From the NCBI GenBank assembly GCA_943736015.1, contig OX031065.1, positions 44,680,992-44,744,991 on the forward strand: DNA of 64,000 bases, written 5' to 3'. Below, piece after piece: positions 20,011-30,496 of this stretch. The first letter of the stretch is position 1; every line of letters starts with the position of its first letter. The notes beneath the pieces were generated by a model. The model was given only the letters and a program-made list of their open reading frames with translations, ran no database searches and was not told the origin of the DNA. The position numbers and the translations under genes were made by a program. Origin of the DNA: Tridacna crocea. Lineage: Eukaryota > Mollusca > Bivalvia > Cardiida > Cardiidae.

Positions 20011-21033
20011 CGGACGAACTCTCCTTTTAAAAAAAATCTGTACATGTTCGCGAATTTTGTCTGCATGCAGCATATTTTTCGCAAACTTGCAACTATTTCC
20101 ATTGTTCACGCGCGAACATCTTGCTCTTCGCGCGTAGCAAGATGTTCGCGCGTGGACATTTAACTCTGTTCGCGCGAGTAGTTTACCCTTCGCGCATGAT
20201 GCGAGGAGATTTCACGATCTTGCGAGTGTTTTGCGGGGGATTTGCGCGGACATTTTATACTTTCCGCGCACTTCCCCGCATCACGCGCGAGCGCGAATTC
20301 TCGAAGATTCGCGGCGACTGTACTGTATATAGGGAAAACTTTAAAAATCTTCTTTTACATAGTGATAAGGCTTAGAGCTACCAAATTTGGCATGTAGCTT
20401 TATCTAGGCGGTGTCTACAAAACATGCCCAAATTATAGCCCTGCTGTCAAATTTGGCCCCTTACCAGGGGGTCACAAGTTCTACATGGGCTTATATTGGG
20501 AAAACTGTAAAAATCTAACTGTACCTAGCTATAAGGCCGAGGAATGCCAAATTTTCCATGTAAATTTATCTAGTGGGACTCGACCAAGAAGGTCCAATTG
20601 ATAATTTTGGGGTCAAGTTTGTCTCGACACCAGGGGCACAAGTTTTACATGAGCTTTTGTGGTGAAAACTTGATAAATCTTTTTGTTGTTAAAATTGAGC
20701 TCTGTCTCATTGGTCTCATGTTTTACTGGGCCTTTTATTGAGGAAACTTTGAAAATCTTTTTGTTTATAACCACACATTCTAGACCTGTATTATTTGCTA
20801 TGGGGCTTTATCTTGTGGACCTCCACCAGGATTAAAGTAATTATAGCTTTGTGGTCAGACATGGCTTTGCCTGGGAGTCATAACTTTGCCCAAGGATTTT
20901 ATAGAAAAAATTTAGTATGTCTTAAAGTTTGAAACAAATTGGCCAAGTAATGAAATGATTTGCTGGTCGTGTTATTACATGTTCTTATTAGCCAGTGGAG
21001 CGATACAGGGCCATTATAGGTCTCTTGTTTTTT

Positions 21034-21140
21034 GCTCACCTGAGCACAAAGTGGTCATGGTGAGCTTTTGTGATCGTGCTGTGTTCGATGTTTGTGTGTC
21101 TGAATGTAAACATTGAACTATCAAATTGCTCAAGAGTGCA
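21034..21140 (+). repeat. 5' end of another AGCTCACC-type Helentron
   Basis: GCTCACCTGAGCACAAAGTG folds back on GGTCATGGTGAGC. It lies directly after the T-run that ends the previous Helentron. No 166-bp units follow, so it is a different or truncated member. Confidence 0.5.
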
Positions 21141-21398
21141 AAAGTTTTCCAGTATGCTGGTCATCATACTCTTAATGTTATCCGATGATAACCATTAGAG
21201 AGGCAGTAGTGTAGTTGTGATATGATACAACTATGTTATTGTCAAGTGGCGATATAATGGTCCTTTGCTACGATCAATTGGCAGTATGATGACGCTCTGA
21301 TCACACTCTTGGAGGGCTGTAATTAAAAGGATTACATATTTGGTGTAGGTAAAATTAATTTTTTAGCCAAAAGTTTTAACTACAAAATGCCACCCAGG

Positions 21399-23020
21399 TA
21401 GAGCTGGGTATCGCCAAGAAAAATGTATTGCGATACTATCACGATATCAGGCAGGCGATACGATACGATATCACGATACTTAATTGATCCAGATATACTT
21501 AATGACAGCCTATTAAAAGAGAGACTGTTTTCATGCCATATGCACAAACAAGATTTTATAGATAGATCTACATGTTCTACATCCACTTACATGTATATTA
21601 AGCTCTTCAAAAACTTTAGGAACCTTTCCTTAAACTGTGCAAACATTTTTGGCAAAATCAATCCAAATGTTTGCTAAAACAAGCAGGCAAGACAATTTGT
21701 CTACATGATATTAAGTTTATGAGGATGTTGTGTTTTGTACTTCAAAAATCAACGGCAATGCAATACCATTTAGAGTTTTTGCTTTATTTAATATCATTCA
21801 TTTTGGTCCTCTAATTTTAATTTCTAAGCCAGTTTTGAAAAAAAATAGACCTATTTCAAGCATTTGCCGACCATCTCCCCCCCGGATGATTTATATTTTC
21901 ATTTCCTAAAACAACAATTTTTTTCACTCATGAACAGAATATTAGCCCCCAACTAATTGTTTTATTCATAGTTTTTTGTAAATTCACTGTTTAAATTCAT
22001 TATTAAAAATGTGAAGATAGTTTGAAGTCCCTCTGATCGGCCGATGCCACGCTGATCATTGTAGTGTCATGGGTTTTCACGGCTTTTTGGCGATCTAATT
22101 TTTCGTGACAATTAATTTTTGGAGAAGTATTACTACATTATTTAACATCAGTTTGCCATTTTGAATAGCAGGTGACTTTAAAATCTGTCACTTTGCACTA
22201 GATAAGAGTATTAACACCTATATTACGTTGTCATAAATGACTCGCCAGCTTCCTGATCATGCGCGTGCCCTTTGCATTTTATACTGATCGTGTTTAGCCC
22301 ATATATCTGCTGGATGCATGAAAGCTAGGTTATATGAAGCTCTAGATCATAACTTAATGCGTCAGATTGACAATTAGGCAGATACTTTCAGCGTCAAAGA
22401 CGTCATTTCAAATTTCTCAGCGTCAAAACTCGCACTATTGTCAACTTCGGGAGACGGTTGCCGATCCGCAGCTCATTCATTTGTTACTTAGAAAGAACAA
22501 AGACATTTCAAACTGAGCTATCTTTCACTAGCAAATAATCAAATTGCAGCTTATATTCGTCCGGTAAATCAAATGGCCTTGTCAATGAATGCTTTATTTT
22601 ATCTTACAGTTAAGGAGGCAAACCGATCAAAACAGCCGCAACTTTTTGGGCACGAACAAAATATGATAACCTTAAAGTGTTCCGAATTAGCATCTATATT
22701 TAAAACCGGGAAAACCCTAGGCAAGAGCGAGTGACTAAACATTTCGCTGCAAATTATTCCCCGAATTGCAAAGTTTTATGAATTTCATTGTTTCTAGGGC
22801 GAGTTGTTTGTATGTTCTTGTATGTATAGCAGAGACAAATTGTGCGTATTTTTTTCTATTTCATACACGAATCATGTACACTTAAACATGATCACACACA
22901 CTGTGCACACGACGTAAATGTATCGCCAAGTATCGATACAATGAGTAAGTATCGCGATATACTATCGCCAGCAAATATATCACGATGCACCGATGCATCG
23001 ATGATATCGCCCCAGCTCTA
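21399..23020. mobile_element. hAT element, non-autonomous, 1622 bp
   Basis: The ends TAGAGCTGGGTATCGCC and GATATCGCCCCAGCTCTA are inverted. A perfect 8-bp duplication CACCCAGG lies at 21391-21398 and 23021-23028, the classic hAT signature. Subterminal regions are full of CGATAC/GTATCG/ATATCG motifs on both sides. No transposase frame remains. Confidence 0.85.
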
Positions 23021-23085
23021 CACCCAGGGCAAAACCTTGGGTCGCTAACAGTGAGAAAGTCGTATAAGGTTGCAACTCCTAGCGA

Positions 23086-23309
23086 TTTTGGGTGGTGTCC
23101 GTGGTCCTGAGGTAGAGTGTCGGCCTCGTAACCAAAAGGTCCTGAGTTTGATTCCTGGGAGCGGGTGTCAACTTTGGGATTTTTCATTGGCCCACACATT
23201 CGGCGCGAGTACTGGTGTAGTTCCCAGGAAGCAGAATCGAGAGAGATTAGTATAAGTTGTCAGAACTTGTTTATCAATTGATGTAAAATGATTATGTTTA
23301 AACTAAACG
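23086..23309 (+). repeat. SINE-1, tRNA-derived, full length
   Basis: The head has GGTCCTGAGGTAGAG (A-box-like) and GGTCCTGAGTTTGATTCC (B-box-like) spaced as in a tRNA; the body has TTCATTGGCCCACACATTCG. A perfect 12-bp duplication AACTCCTAGCGA flanks it (23074-23085 and 23310-23321). The second copy (28503) keeps the CTCATAA loop of tRNA-Met, so tRNA-Met ancestry is likely. Confidence 0.85.
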
Positions 23310-23711
23310 AACTCCTAGCGAGGCTGTGATAGTGACCATGTACAGTTCAGTCACTATCGCATCTTAATTGTTGTTAGTTGATCATCATCAGAGCGTCATC
23401 AGGTTGTTATCTGAGCAAGGGTTTCCTCAAAATCGCCAATCCGGCAGTAATCTGAGGTGATCTACAGCGCTCTGTTTGAGCACACAGAGCACCATAGATA
23501 GTGACCTATTGGAATAGTGGTATTAGCTCACTATATTTTCAAGAGTCTTCCTACTCACCATTTCACATCGTTGTTTGTTACGGGGTGAATATGGTTGTTC
23601 AAGCATCTTATCAAGATAATATATTGCATTCAAAAATGCAGATTACTTACAGTCATGTGCTCAATCCACACTGTCTGGTGTCTTAACACTTTCCCACTCA
23701 ATCCTTTTGTT

Positions 23712-23943
23712 TTAACCCTTTACCAGACAATCTCTAGTTTTTATGACCCTGAGATAGAAGCCATTTTGAAAACCTTGTGGGAAAAGGAGAAAATGCTGGT
23801 AACCAGCATTTTCTCCTTTTCCCGGAACGTTTTCTACCCTGCTGGAAAGAAATTTCAATTTTTGAGTTACGTTAATTTTTTTTTGTCTGCAAATGCTTTC
23901 AATTAGGACAAGTTTGAAATTATGTTGTTTGGTAAAGGGTTAA
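23712..23943 (-). mobile_element. TTAA-A element
   Basis: TTAACCCTTTACCAGACAAT to TGTTTGGTAAAGGGTTAA; the palindrome ends in CCCGGAACG. Its TTAA is shared with the next copy. Confidence 0.85.
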
Positions 23944-24134
23944 CTACCAAGAGAAAGAAGGCTTTTGAAAACATTGTAGGAAAATGAGTACATGTTTCCA
24001 CTTTTTCTTCCTTTGCCCACAATGTTTTGTACCGTATCAAAGACAAATTTCATTGTATGACCTATGTTTCTATTGTTGTCTGCAAAGCTTTCGATTTTGA
24101 AAAGTTTACATTCTGCCTTGTGGTAAAGAGATGA
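23940..24134 (-). mobile_element. Worn TTAA-A element
   Basis: TTAACTACCAAGAGAAAG, GTAGGAAAATGAGTACATG and CCTTGTGGTAAAGAGATGA. Confidence 0.6.
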
Positions 24135-24383
24135 TGAATAAATTGGCCTAAACACTTAGTTCCTGGTTAATGCTGTGACTTATTTTATAGTTTGAAAGTC
24201 TGCATTTATAATACCTTTCTGGAAAATCTTCATGGATTTTGGGCGCTCATGAGGGGGTAACATTGGAATGTCTGTGTACTTGTGCGGAAGGTAACTTAGG
24301 TCTAACCCACTTAAGATTTGTTTGAACTAGGGAGATCGTTATCAGTTTTGTATTTCTATTTCCTTTAACCCTCTCGGCCTTAT

Positions 24384-24612
24384 TTAACCCATTACCGCAC
24401 AATCCCTACTTTTGACGCCCCTGAGGAAGAAGCCTTTAGAAAACATTGTGGGAAAAGGAGAAAATGCTGGTAACCAGCATTTTCTCCTTTTCCCAAAATG
24501 TTTTCTACCCTTCACAAAACAAATTTCAGATTTTCAGTCACTTTTATTTTGTCGTCTGCAAATGCTTTCAATTCAGACAAACCTAAAATTTTGTAGTTTG
24601 GTAATGAGTTAA
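24384..24612 (-). mobile_element. TTAA-A element
   Basis: TTAACCCATTACCGCACAAT to TAGTTTGGTAATGAGTTAA with an almost perfect palindrome. TTAA is shared with the next copy. Confidence 0.85.
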
Positions 24613-24812
24613 CCCTTTACCAAACAATACCAGGTTTTGGGGACCTTATAGAATAAGCCTTTTGAAAACATTGTGGAAAAAGGAGAAAATGCTGGTAACC
24701 AGCATTTTCTCCTTTTCCCACAATGTTTTCTAACTAATCTAAAAACAAGTTTCATTTTTTGAGTCTGCAAATACTTTCAGGTCTAGAATTTTATTGTTTG
24801 ATGATGAGTTTA
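24609..24812 (-). mobile_element. TTAA-A element, second of a tandem pair
   Basis: TTAACCCTTTACCAAACAAT and a perfect palindrome; the right arm is shortened and ends GATGATGAGTTTA. Confidence 0.75.
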
Positions 24813-24824
24813 TCAGCTATCCAA

Positions 24825-24903
24825 GTAGTGTAGATCAAGAGATCAAGACATCAAGATCAGACTTAACAGAAGGTACAGTCTGATCTTTGATGAACACTAT
24901 CCG
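24825..24903. repeat. Palindrome R, expanded and worn copy
   Basis: GTGTAGATCAAGAGATC (with a short internal duplication) faces GATCTTTGATGAACACTATCC. Confidence 0.6.
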
Positions 24904-25076
24904 TTTCTATGGCAGATTTTCTGGCAAAAGCAGCCATGTGATGGTAATTTATGGACAAATTTTGATCTTTTTTTGCATGTTTTATTGCATGCCTGTGAAT
25001 ATTTATTTCATTTATTTACTGCCTGATCTACGGTACAAAGGTGAAGATCATTTATCTTTTCTACTGTAACATACTC

Positions 25077-25190
25077 AGGGTTCGACATTAACATTTTTTT
25101 CAACCAGACCAGTTGACCACTTACCGGTATTTGAAAATTTTTACCAGACATTTCCAGATTTCTGCTAGACCGTTTTTGCGAAATGAAGAA
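25077..25190 (+). mobile_element. hAT-type terminus fragment
   Basis: CAGGGTTCGACATTAAC is a terminus I recognise from hAT transposons of aquatic animals, followed by ACCAGACC/ACCAGAC repeats. No partner end was found nearby. Confidence 0.45.
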
Positions 25191-25477
25191 AAGTATAAAT
25201 TGGATCTATTAACTATGTCACTTGTCTGGCTAATATATACCAAAATTATAATAAAAAGGACAGTGTCATGTAATGTAATGCTCAATGAATGTTTCTGCTT
25301 TAATTATTTCAATTACAGTTTCTTATCCAGAGAGAAAAAAGAACCATTTTGAAGGTAGTACAAGACACACAGTCATGTTAGTCTAACGTAGGCTCAAACA
25401 ACAGAATTTGAGTTTAAAAGCAACACTATTGTGATACATAGGATCTGACATGAGTTGGTTTTTGAGATAACAATTTA

Positions 25478-27463
25478 TTAACTCATTACCAAACGACAAT
25501 ATTTTAGGCTTGTCCAAATCGAAAGCATTTGCAGACGACAAAATAAAAGTGACTGAAAATTTGAAATTTGTTTTGTGAAGGGTAGAAAACATTGTGGGAA
25601 AAGGAGAAAATCCTGGTTACCAGCATTTTCTCCTTTTCCCACAATGTTTTCTAAAGGCTTCAGGGGTGTGGAAATATTCAAATTTTCTACTTGTCCATGG
25701 ACAAGTAAATCTAAAAAATCTACTTGTCCGTCAGAGAAGCTTACTTGTCCAAAGCAAAACAATTTTATATAGCATTCAAAGACCTAATTGAATGTAGTTT
25801 GTAGATAATTATGATCTTTTCACTATTTGAATTTGCTTTGTTTACCTTTAAATGATGATTATGAAAAATCAGACTGACTTTCAAGGTACATCAGTTTAAG
25901 AAAATAATGGCACTGTACATAGGTACAGTGAATAAAAAAGTGCAAGAATTTAATAATTGAGAAAGATTCAACAATTACACTATAGCTGCTTAAACCATGG
26001 CCAAATATCTCAGTGTTTGCACTTACGGCCCCTTATTAACGCTACTGTCATACACCCATTAGTGTCGAATGTAATACTTCTGCAACAACAACAACATATA
26101 CTTTATTTTTCACTAAGGTACAAAGTTTTGTACAACATTAGCAAAGGAGCAGAGCCAAATGAAAACATGTGAGAAAAGATCGACCTCAAAAATCTGGACT
26201 ATTCAGCAGTATATAATATAAATCAGCAGATATTAGCTTACAGTAGTTTCTGTTCAGAATTACTAATCATTAAAGAATGGTAAATATACATATGAATGTG
26301 CTGGGAAAATCCCAGGTCCGCGAGTGATTTTGATAAAGTTGATGTTTTACAAGGGTGATTTCAGCCGGGCAACCCACATCCCCTAAAGGGTATGTGTTGT
26401 CCCGCTGACATCGCCCACTGTATTAGAGATATCAGTATACAAAAAATAAATATGTACAGAAATGTTAATGTTACTGAAGAGCAAAAGACTGCAGAGTTCA
26501 TCTCAGTCAAAGTCAGAGCTCTTGGGCATAGCTCACGTTACACGGTATAGGAAAGGCTCGTCAGCTGCAGAACTGCTTACCAGCTGTCATAATGATACAA
26601 GGGAATAATTATCTGTGGCTTGGTTATTGTGTCTGGAGATGTAGAGTTTGCATGATGCGCTGTGATGTCCAACACTTCAGATTGAGACTCAAAAAGCGGA
26701 TAGTTGATTACCTGCAGATTGATCTGCAAAGAATTTCACGCCGAAAGTAAAACAGCTGCGCTAGCTTTTATCATCTACAGCCCTTTTAACAAACTGTTTG
26801 TAATGTTTCCCGGTTCTTGACAAGTTTTACATGAGTACAGCTTGTTTGGTTTTCTTTCAAATACTGCAACCGAGTAAGAATGTGTTCCACAGTATTAATT
26901 TGAGACAACTTCTCTTTTGTCAACTGTAAATTCTTGCAAACGAGTCGACAAAAAAGAATTTAATTTTGAATGATAGAGATTGGATGACAACCGCATCTAG
27001 TCTAAGTGCGATGTAATCATGTGCAAAAAAAATAGGCTAACTCGATTCAGTTATTGTTGCCTCCATTAAACAAACCAAATGGAGCCAAGAAACCACAACA
27101 TTTCGGCCGCACTGCAGCACAGTAAAAAAAGCCTGCGTAGGGGATAAAGTCAGAGTCAGCCAAATATTCGGGCTTTTTTCCGATTCCAGATATCAGGGAG
27201 TGGTTTATCATTATTCAATTTAAAAATGTTCTTGTTCTTGTAGAGAGAACATGTCTGTTTCACAAGGATAATATTATTTAATAATGATCTTTTCTTCCAA
27301 ATTACCCCTTGTTTTCTACTTGTCCGCGGGTGAGTAGATTGCAAAAAGCCACTTGTCCGACGTCAAATTTACCCGAGTCGGACGAGTCGGACGTAGGAAT
27401 TCCACACCCCTGGGCTTCTTTCTCAGAGGCGTCAAAAATAGGGCTTGTGTGGTAATGAGTTAA
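25478..27463 (+). mobile_element. TTAA-A element split by a 1.75-kb insertion
   Basis: TTAACTCATTACCAAACGAC, a palindrome with AAATCCTGGTTACCAGCATT, then a break at 25660 (TAAAGGCTT) and resumption at 27413 (GGCTTCTTTCTCAGAGG) to GTGTGGTAATGAGTTAA. Confidence 0.85.
25661..27412. mobile_element. hAT-like element with ACTTGTCC subterminal repeats
   Basis: The ends CAGGGGTGTGGAA and TTCCACACCCCTG are perfect inverted repeats. GGCTT is duplicated on both sides. ACTTGTCC/GGACAAGT recurs several times near each end. The interior has no coding signal; around 26370-26400 GGGCAACCCACATCC faces GGGTATGTGTTGTCCC. Confidence 0.75.
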
Positions 27464-27666
27464 ACAAGTCCACAAAAATGCGAGATATTCCATCAATGTT
27501 TTCAAAAGGTGGGAGGGGGGGGGTTTCATGAAATCTTGAAATTGTGTGGCAAAGGGTTAAATCTTTCTTTTTTCTTTTGAAGGTAGGATTATTGATGTCT
27601 GCATATTTTTTTTAGGGGGAGGTATACATGTACTTTCATTATGGTAAATAGTGACAATATCTCTTA

Positions 27667-27894
27667 TTAACTCTATACCAGATGACAAAATTTTAGACTC
27701 TTCCAAATTGAAAGCATAAGCCGACAACAAATTTAAAGTGACTCAAAACTGAAAATTTTGTTTTTGGAAGGATAGAAAGCATTGTGGTGAAAGGAGAAAA
27801 TTGCTGGTTACCAGCATTTTCTCTTTTTCCCACAATGTTTTGAAAAGGCTTCTTTTTCAGGGTCGTTAAAAGTCAGGATTGTGTGGTAAAAAGG
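27667..27894 (+). mobile_element. TTAA-A element
   Basis: TTAACTCTATACCAGATGAC to GTGTGGTAAAAAGGTAAA. It contains GTCGTTAAAAGTCAGG, the unoccupied form of the site used by TTAA-B at 29006. Confidence 0.8.
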
Positions 27895-28059
27895 TAAAGA
27901 AAAGTAATATGGTATCATGTGAGTGCATATGGGAAAGAGGAAGTTTTTACAATCATGGCTGACTGTGACAATGTCTCCTTTAATTTATGCTCATTACCCA
28001 AAGGCTGCAGCTTGTTCTGAAGATTTTTTGTTTAGCTCACATCAGCACAAACTGCTCAA

Positions 28060-28310
28060 ACCTTAAGGTGAACTGTTTTGTGATTGTCCGTCATGAGTAG
28101 TTCGTTGTACAGTGTGTGTCAGAACAGGTCCCAGAGATCACTTGTTTCAATCCCAGCTCACCCAATTTTTGTGTTGGAAAATTGATAAGAGTCATGCCAC
28201 AGGATTCATTCCTCTGTAGTGATCACCACCAATCATTTTTTTGACGGTAGTTTTGTGGGAAAGCAGCCAGTTGCTGGGGAAGAATACTATCATTTTCCTT
28301 AGGCTGTCAC
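28060..28310 (+). repeat. Decayed tRNA-headed SINE
   Basis: GAGATCACTTGTTTCAATCCC resembles a B box, and GTGGGAAAGCAGCCAGTTGC matches the SINE core also seen on the minus strand at 2560-2850. Confidence 0.4.
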
Positions 28311-28502
28311 TTCTATTGTAAAGACTGTTACTTAGTAACAAGGAAAGAAATTGAAGATCAGGTCAGGTGTGATGCCCTCAGTGATAGGTTGTGTACATGT
28401 ACAGATAAGATCTGAAGTATGGTCTTCCTAGTTCCTGCTATGAGTAATCAATTCATCTGTGCATGGTTTATCGTTTTTTAGCAAACAACAAAATTTTAGA
28501 CT

Positions 28503-28719
28503 TTTTGTGATGTCCGTGGTTGTGAGGTAGAGCGTCGGCCTCATAACCTGAAGGTCCTGAGTTCAATACCTGGGAGTGGGTGTCAACTTTGGGATTTTTC
28601 ATTGGCCCACACATTCGGCGCCAGTACTGGTGTATTTCCCAGGAAGCAGAATCGAGAGAGATTGGTATAAGGTGTAAGAAATTGTTTCTCAATCGATGTA
28701 AAAAAAATATGTCTGAACT
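28503..28719 (+). repeat. SINE-1, tRNA-derived, full length, nested in TTAA-A
   Basis: The same family as 23086-23309. The anticodon-loop region reads CTCATAACCTGAAGGTCC, close to elongator tRNA-Met. A 12-bp duplication AAATTTTAGACT, which is TTAA-A sequence, flanks it (28491-28502 and 28720-28731). Confidence 0.85.
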
Positions 28720-29005
28720 AAATTTTAGACTGGTCCAAATTGAAAGCATTTGCAGACGATAAATATAACTCAGAAATTGCAATTTGTTTCCTGCAGGGTA
28801 GAAAACATAGTGGGAAATGGAGAAAAATGCTTGTATGGTCCAAGTTAAAAGCATTTGCAGATCTATGACAAAATAAACATAACTCAAAAATTGAAATTTG
28901 TCTCCAGCAGGGTAGAAAACATTGTGGGAAAAGGAGAAAATGCTGGTTACCAGCATTTTCTCCTATTCCTGCAATGTTTTCAATAAGCTTCTATCTCAGG
29001 GTTGT

Positions 29006-29233
29006 TTAACCCTTTACTCCATAGATACTCATTTCTACGCATTGCTTGTAGGAACCTTTGCAAAACATTGTGGCAAAAGATGAAATTGCTCATGACGAGC
29101 AATTTCATGTTTTGCCACAATGTTTTCTACACTATCAAAATGTGTCATATACACATAAGAAATGGCTTCATCCTTGCTGTTCTGTAGGGTCAATTAGAGA
29201 TACCAAAGAAATGCCTTATGGGGTAAAGGTTAA
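29006..29233 (-). mobile_element. TTAA-B element inserted into TTAA-A
   Basis: TTAACCCTTTACTCCATAGA to TTATGGGGTAAAGGTTAA. The flanks are CAGGGTTGT and AAGTCGGGATTG, which are contiguous across a single TTAA in other TTAA-A copies. Confidence 0.9.
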
Positions 29234-29367
29234 AGTCGGGATTGTGTTGTAAAGGGTTAACCCATATTCTGATAAGTAAGTGAAATTAAACTTTCAAGCC
29301 AAGAGTTATGTGTAAGCCCCGAAAAAATGGTATTTCAAACTTATATTTTGGAGAAAATCATCTCCTA

Positions 29368-29412
29368 ATAGAACATTCTGTGCAGTTTGATCTTGAACTA
29401 CATTGTCTGTGA
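29368..29412. repeat. Palindrome R half
   Basis: ACATTCTGTGCAGTTTGATC then TTGAACTACATTGTC; only the right arm remains. Confidence 0.5.
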
Positions 29413-29651
29413 GTCAGGCATAGAAGCCTAAGAGTTAAGAATATCAAGGTCACCAAATATTGTGTTAAATGATTGAATGAAAATTGACCTTTTTGTAAAT
29501 GCGAGTTTATATTATCATGTTCCCTGGCAAAACCCTTTTGAGTGCCCCGTAAACGTCACTGCATGTGCAACACAACATCCAAAATGGCGGAGTCGGTCGA
29601 TCACCAGACTATGTTTATGCACCAAACTGCAAGTTTTAGTGATGTCAGGTC

Positions 29652-30206
29652 CATCTTCGCAAGCCAAGGATACTAACTCCACTTTGTTTGTTATGTACCC
29701 TTGACTGCTCGACTCTTTAAAAATCAAAACTGCAGCTGCGCCACTTATCGAAAATCACAAGTTGCGTAACCTTTGCTGATGTTATTTCTCACCAATCAAA
29801 ATGCTCGTAATAAAATTTGTTAGGCTATGCATCAGACATGGCTGCGCTTTCGGGTACTTCACAATTTTCTGAAATTAAAACGAGACGAACAGACATACGA
29901 TGATTCACAATCATTTGGCTGTGGAACCCATCCAAATATTTCACATGATTTATTGTAAACTATAAAAGACTCATTAAATATTGATTATCTACTCTTTTTT
30001 GACAAATTTTCATCACAAACACGACAACTTGCTTTTTTGATGGGCGCCACGTTTTCTGTTTTGCGAAAGATATCTTGTTACGGATGGTTTGATTGGACGC
30101 TATGGGTTTTGATCGCATCCAATGAAATGGCGCAGTGAGAGCTTTGATTTTTAAAGAGGCGAGCGGCCAAGGGGTACTACCTTAGTATCCTTGACTTGCG
30201 AAGATG
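29652..30206. mobile_element. TIR element with CATCTTCGCAAGCCAAGG ends
   Basis: CATCTTCGCAAGCCAAGGAT at the left is inverted at the right as ATCCTTGACTTGCGAAGATG. Similarity continues inward for roughly 100 bp (CTCTTTAAAAATCAAA facing TTTGATTTTTAAAGAGG) and outward into GATGTCA/TGACATC, making a long foldback. Confidence 0.65.
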
Positions 30207-30360
30207 TGCCAGGTCCAGTGACATCAGTTTTCATTGAATTGGGGCACTCAGAAGAGAATTTTATTTCGATGGCATACTTGATTCGTGAGTTTATAAAACA
30301 GGAAAATTTCGCTTACTGCGCTTTGAAAGGGTAAAACTTTGCAGTACAATAAATTCGTTT

Positions 30361-30496
30361 TATGGTCAGTTGGCATGGGACTTGGAAACTTGTCCATGGC
30401 TGTGTCGAATCATGTCACCACCTCGCCTTTGGCTCGGGGCGACATGATTCACCACAGCCATGAACAAGTTTCCAAGTCCCCTGCCACCTGACCGTA
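30361..30496. repeat. Foldback repeat
   Basis: GGGACTTGGAAACTTGTCCA faces TGAACAAGTTTCCAAGTCCC, with outer GGTCAG/CTGACC and inner ATCATGTC/GACATGAT. The loop is about 26 nt. Confidence 0.75.

Larger units (their letters stand above)
17598..20325. mobile_element. TA-flanked element with CGCG-rich arms, 2.7 kb
   Basis: CAGTACAGTCACCGCGAATC at the left is inverted at the right as GATTCGCGGCGACTGTACTG, with TA at each junction. The arms (about 17600-17820 and 20040-20325) are packed with CGCGAA, CGCGCG and TTCGCGCG, in contrast to the AT-rich interior. The right arm holds a palindrome around CATCTTGCTCTTCGCGCGTA. It interrupts the Helentron unit GGGCTTATATAGGG. The TA target hints at Tc1/mariner; no transposase is seen. 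Confidence 0.65.
17033..21027 (+). mobile_element. Second Helentron-like family, split by a 2.7-kb insertion
   Basis: AGCTCCACTGGCCAAAGGCC folds into a 5' hairpin. GCTCCACTGGC is exactly inverted near the 3' end as GCCAGTGGAGC, followed by CGATACAGGGCCATTATAGG and CTCTTGT. Tandem units with CTACCAAATTTGGCA and TATGGGCTTATA motifs start at about 17321, 17481, 20379 and 20545; subtracting the insertion gives spacings of about 160, 168 and 166 bp. The sequence is unrelated to the AGCTCACCTGAGC family but the layout is the same. Confidence 0.7.
28470..29260 (+). mobile_element. TTAA-A element carrying a SINE and a TTAA-B element
   Basis: The left arm AACAACAAAATTTTAGACT is interrupted by a SINE, resumes, and is partly duplicated (two runs of GGTCCAA...GCATTTGCAGA at 28733 and 28838). 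It passes through the palindrome to CTCAGGGTTGTTTAA, where TTAA-B is inserted. It ends AGTCGGGATTGTGTTGTAAAGGGTTAA (last 27 bases in two parts: AGTCGGGATTGTG, then TTGTAAAGGGTTAA). Confidence 0.85.

Noticed and set aside
28468..28956. 162-codon minus-strand frame
   Set aside because: It runs across a SINE and two partial TTAA-A arms; the peptide is the same translated palindrome sequence (MLVTSIFSFSHNVF) seen in many other copies.
29560..29727. AAAATGGCGGAGTCGG start giving MAESVDHQTMFMHQTASFSD
   Set aside because: The start context is good, but the frame stops after about 30 codons inside the adjacent foldback element and no donor is clear; it may be only a YY1-like ATGGCGG motif.
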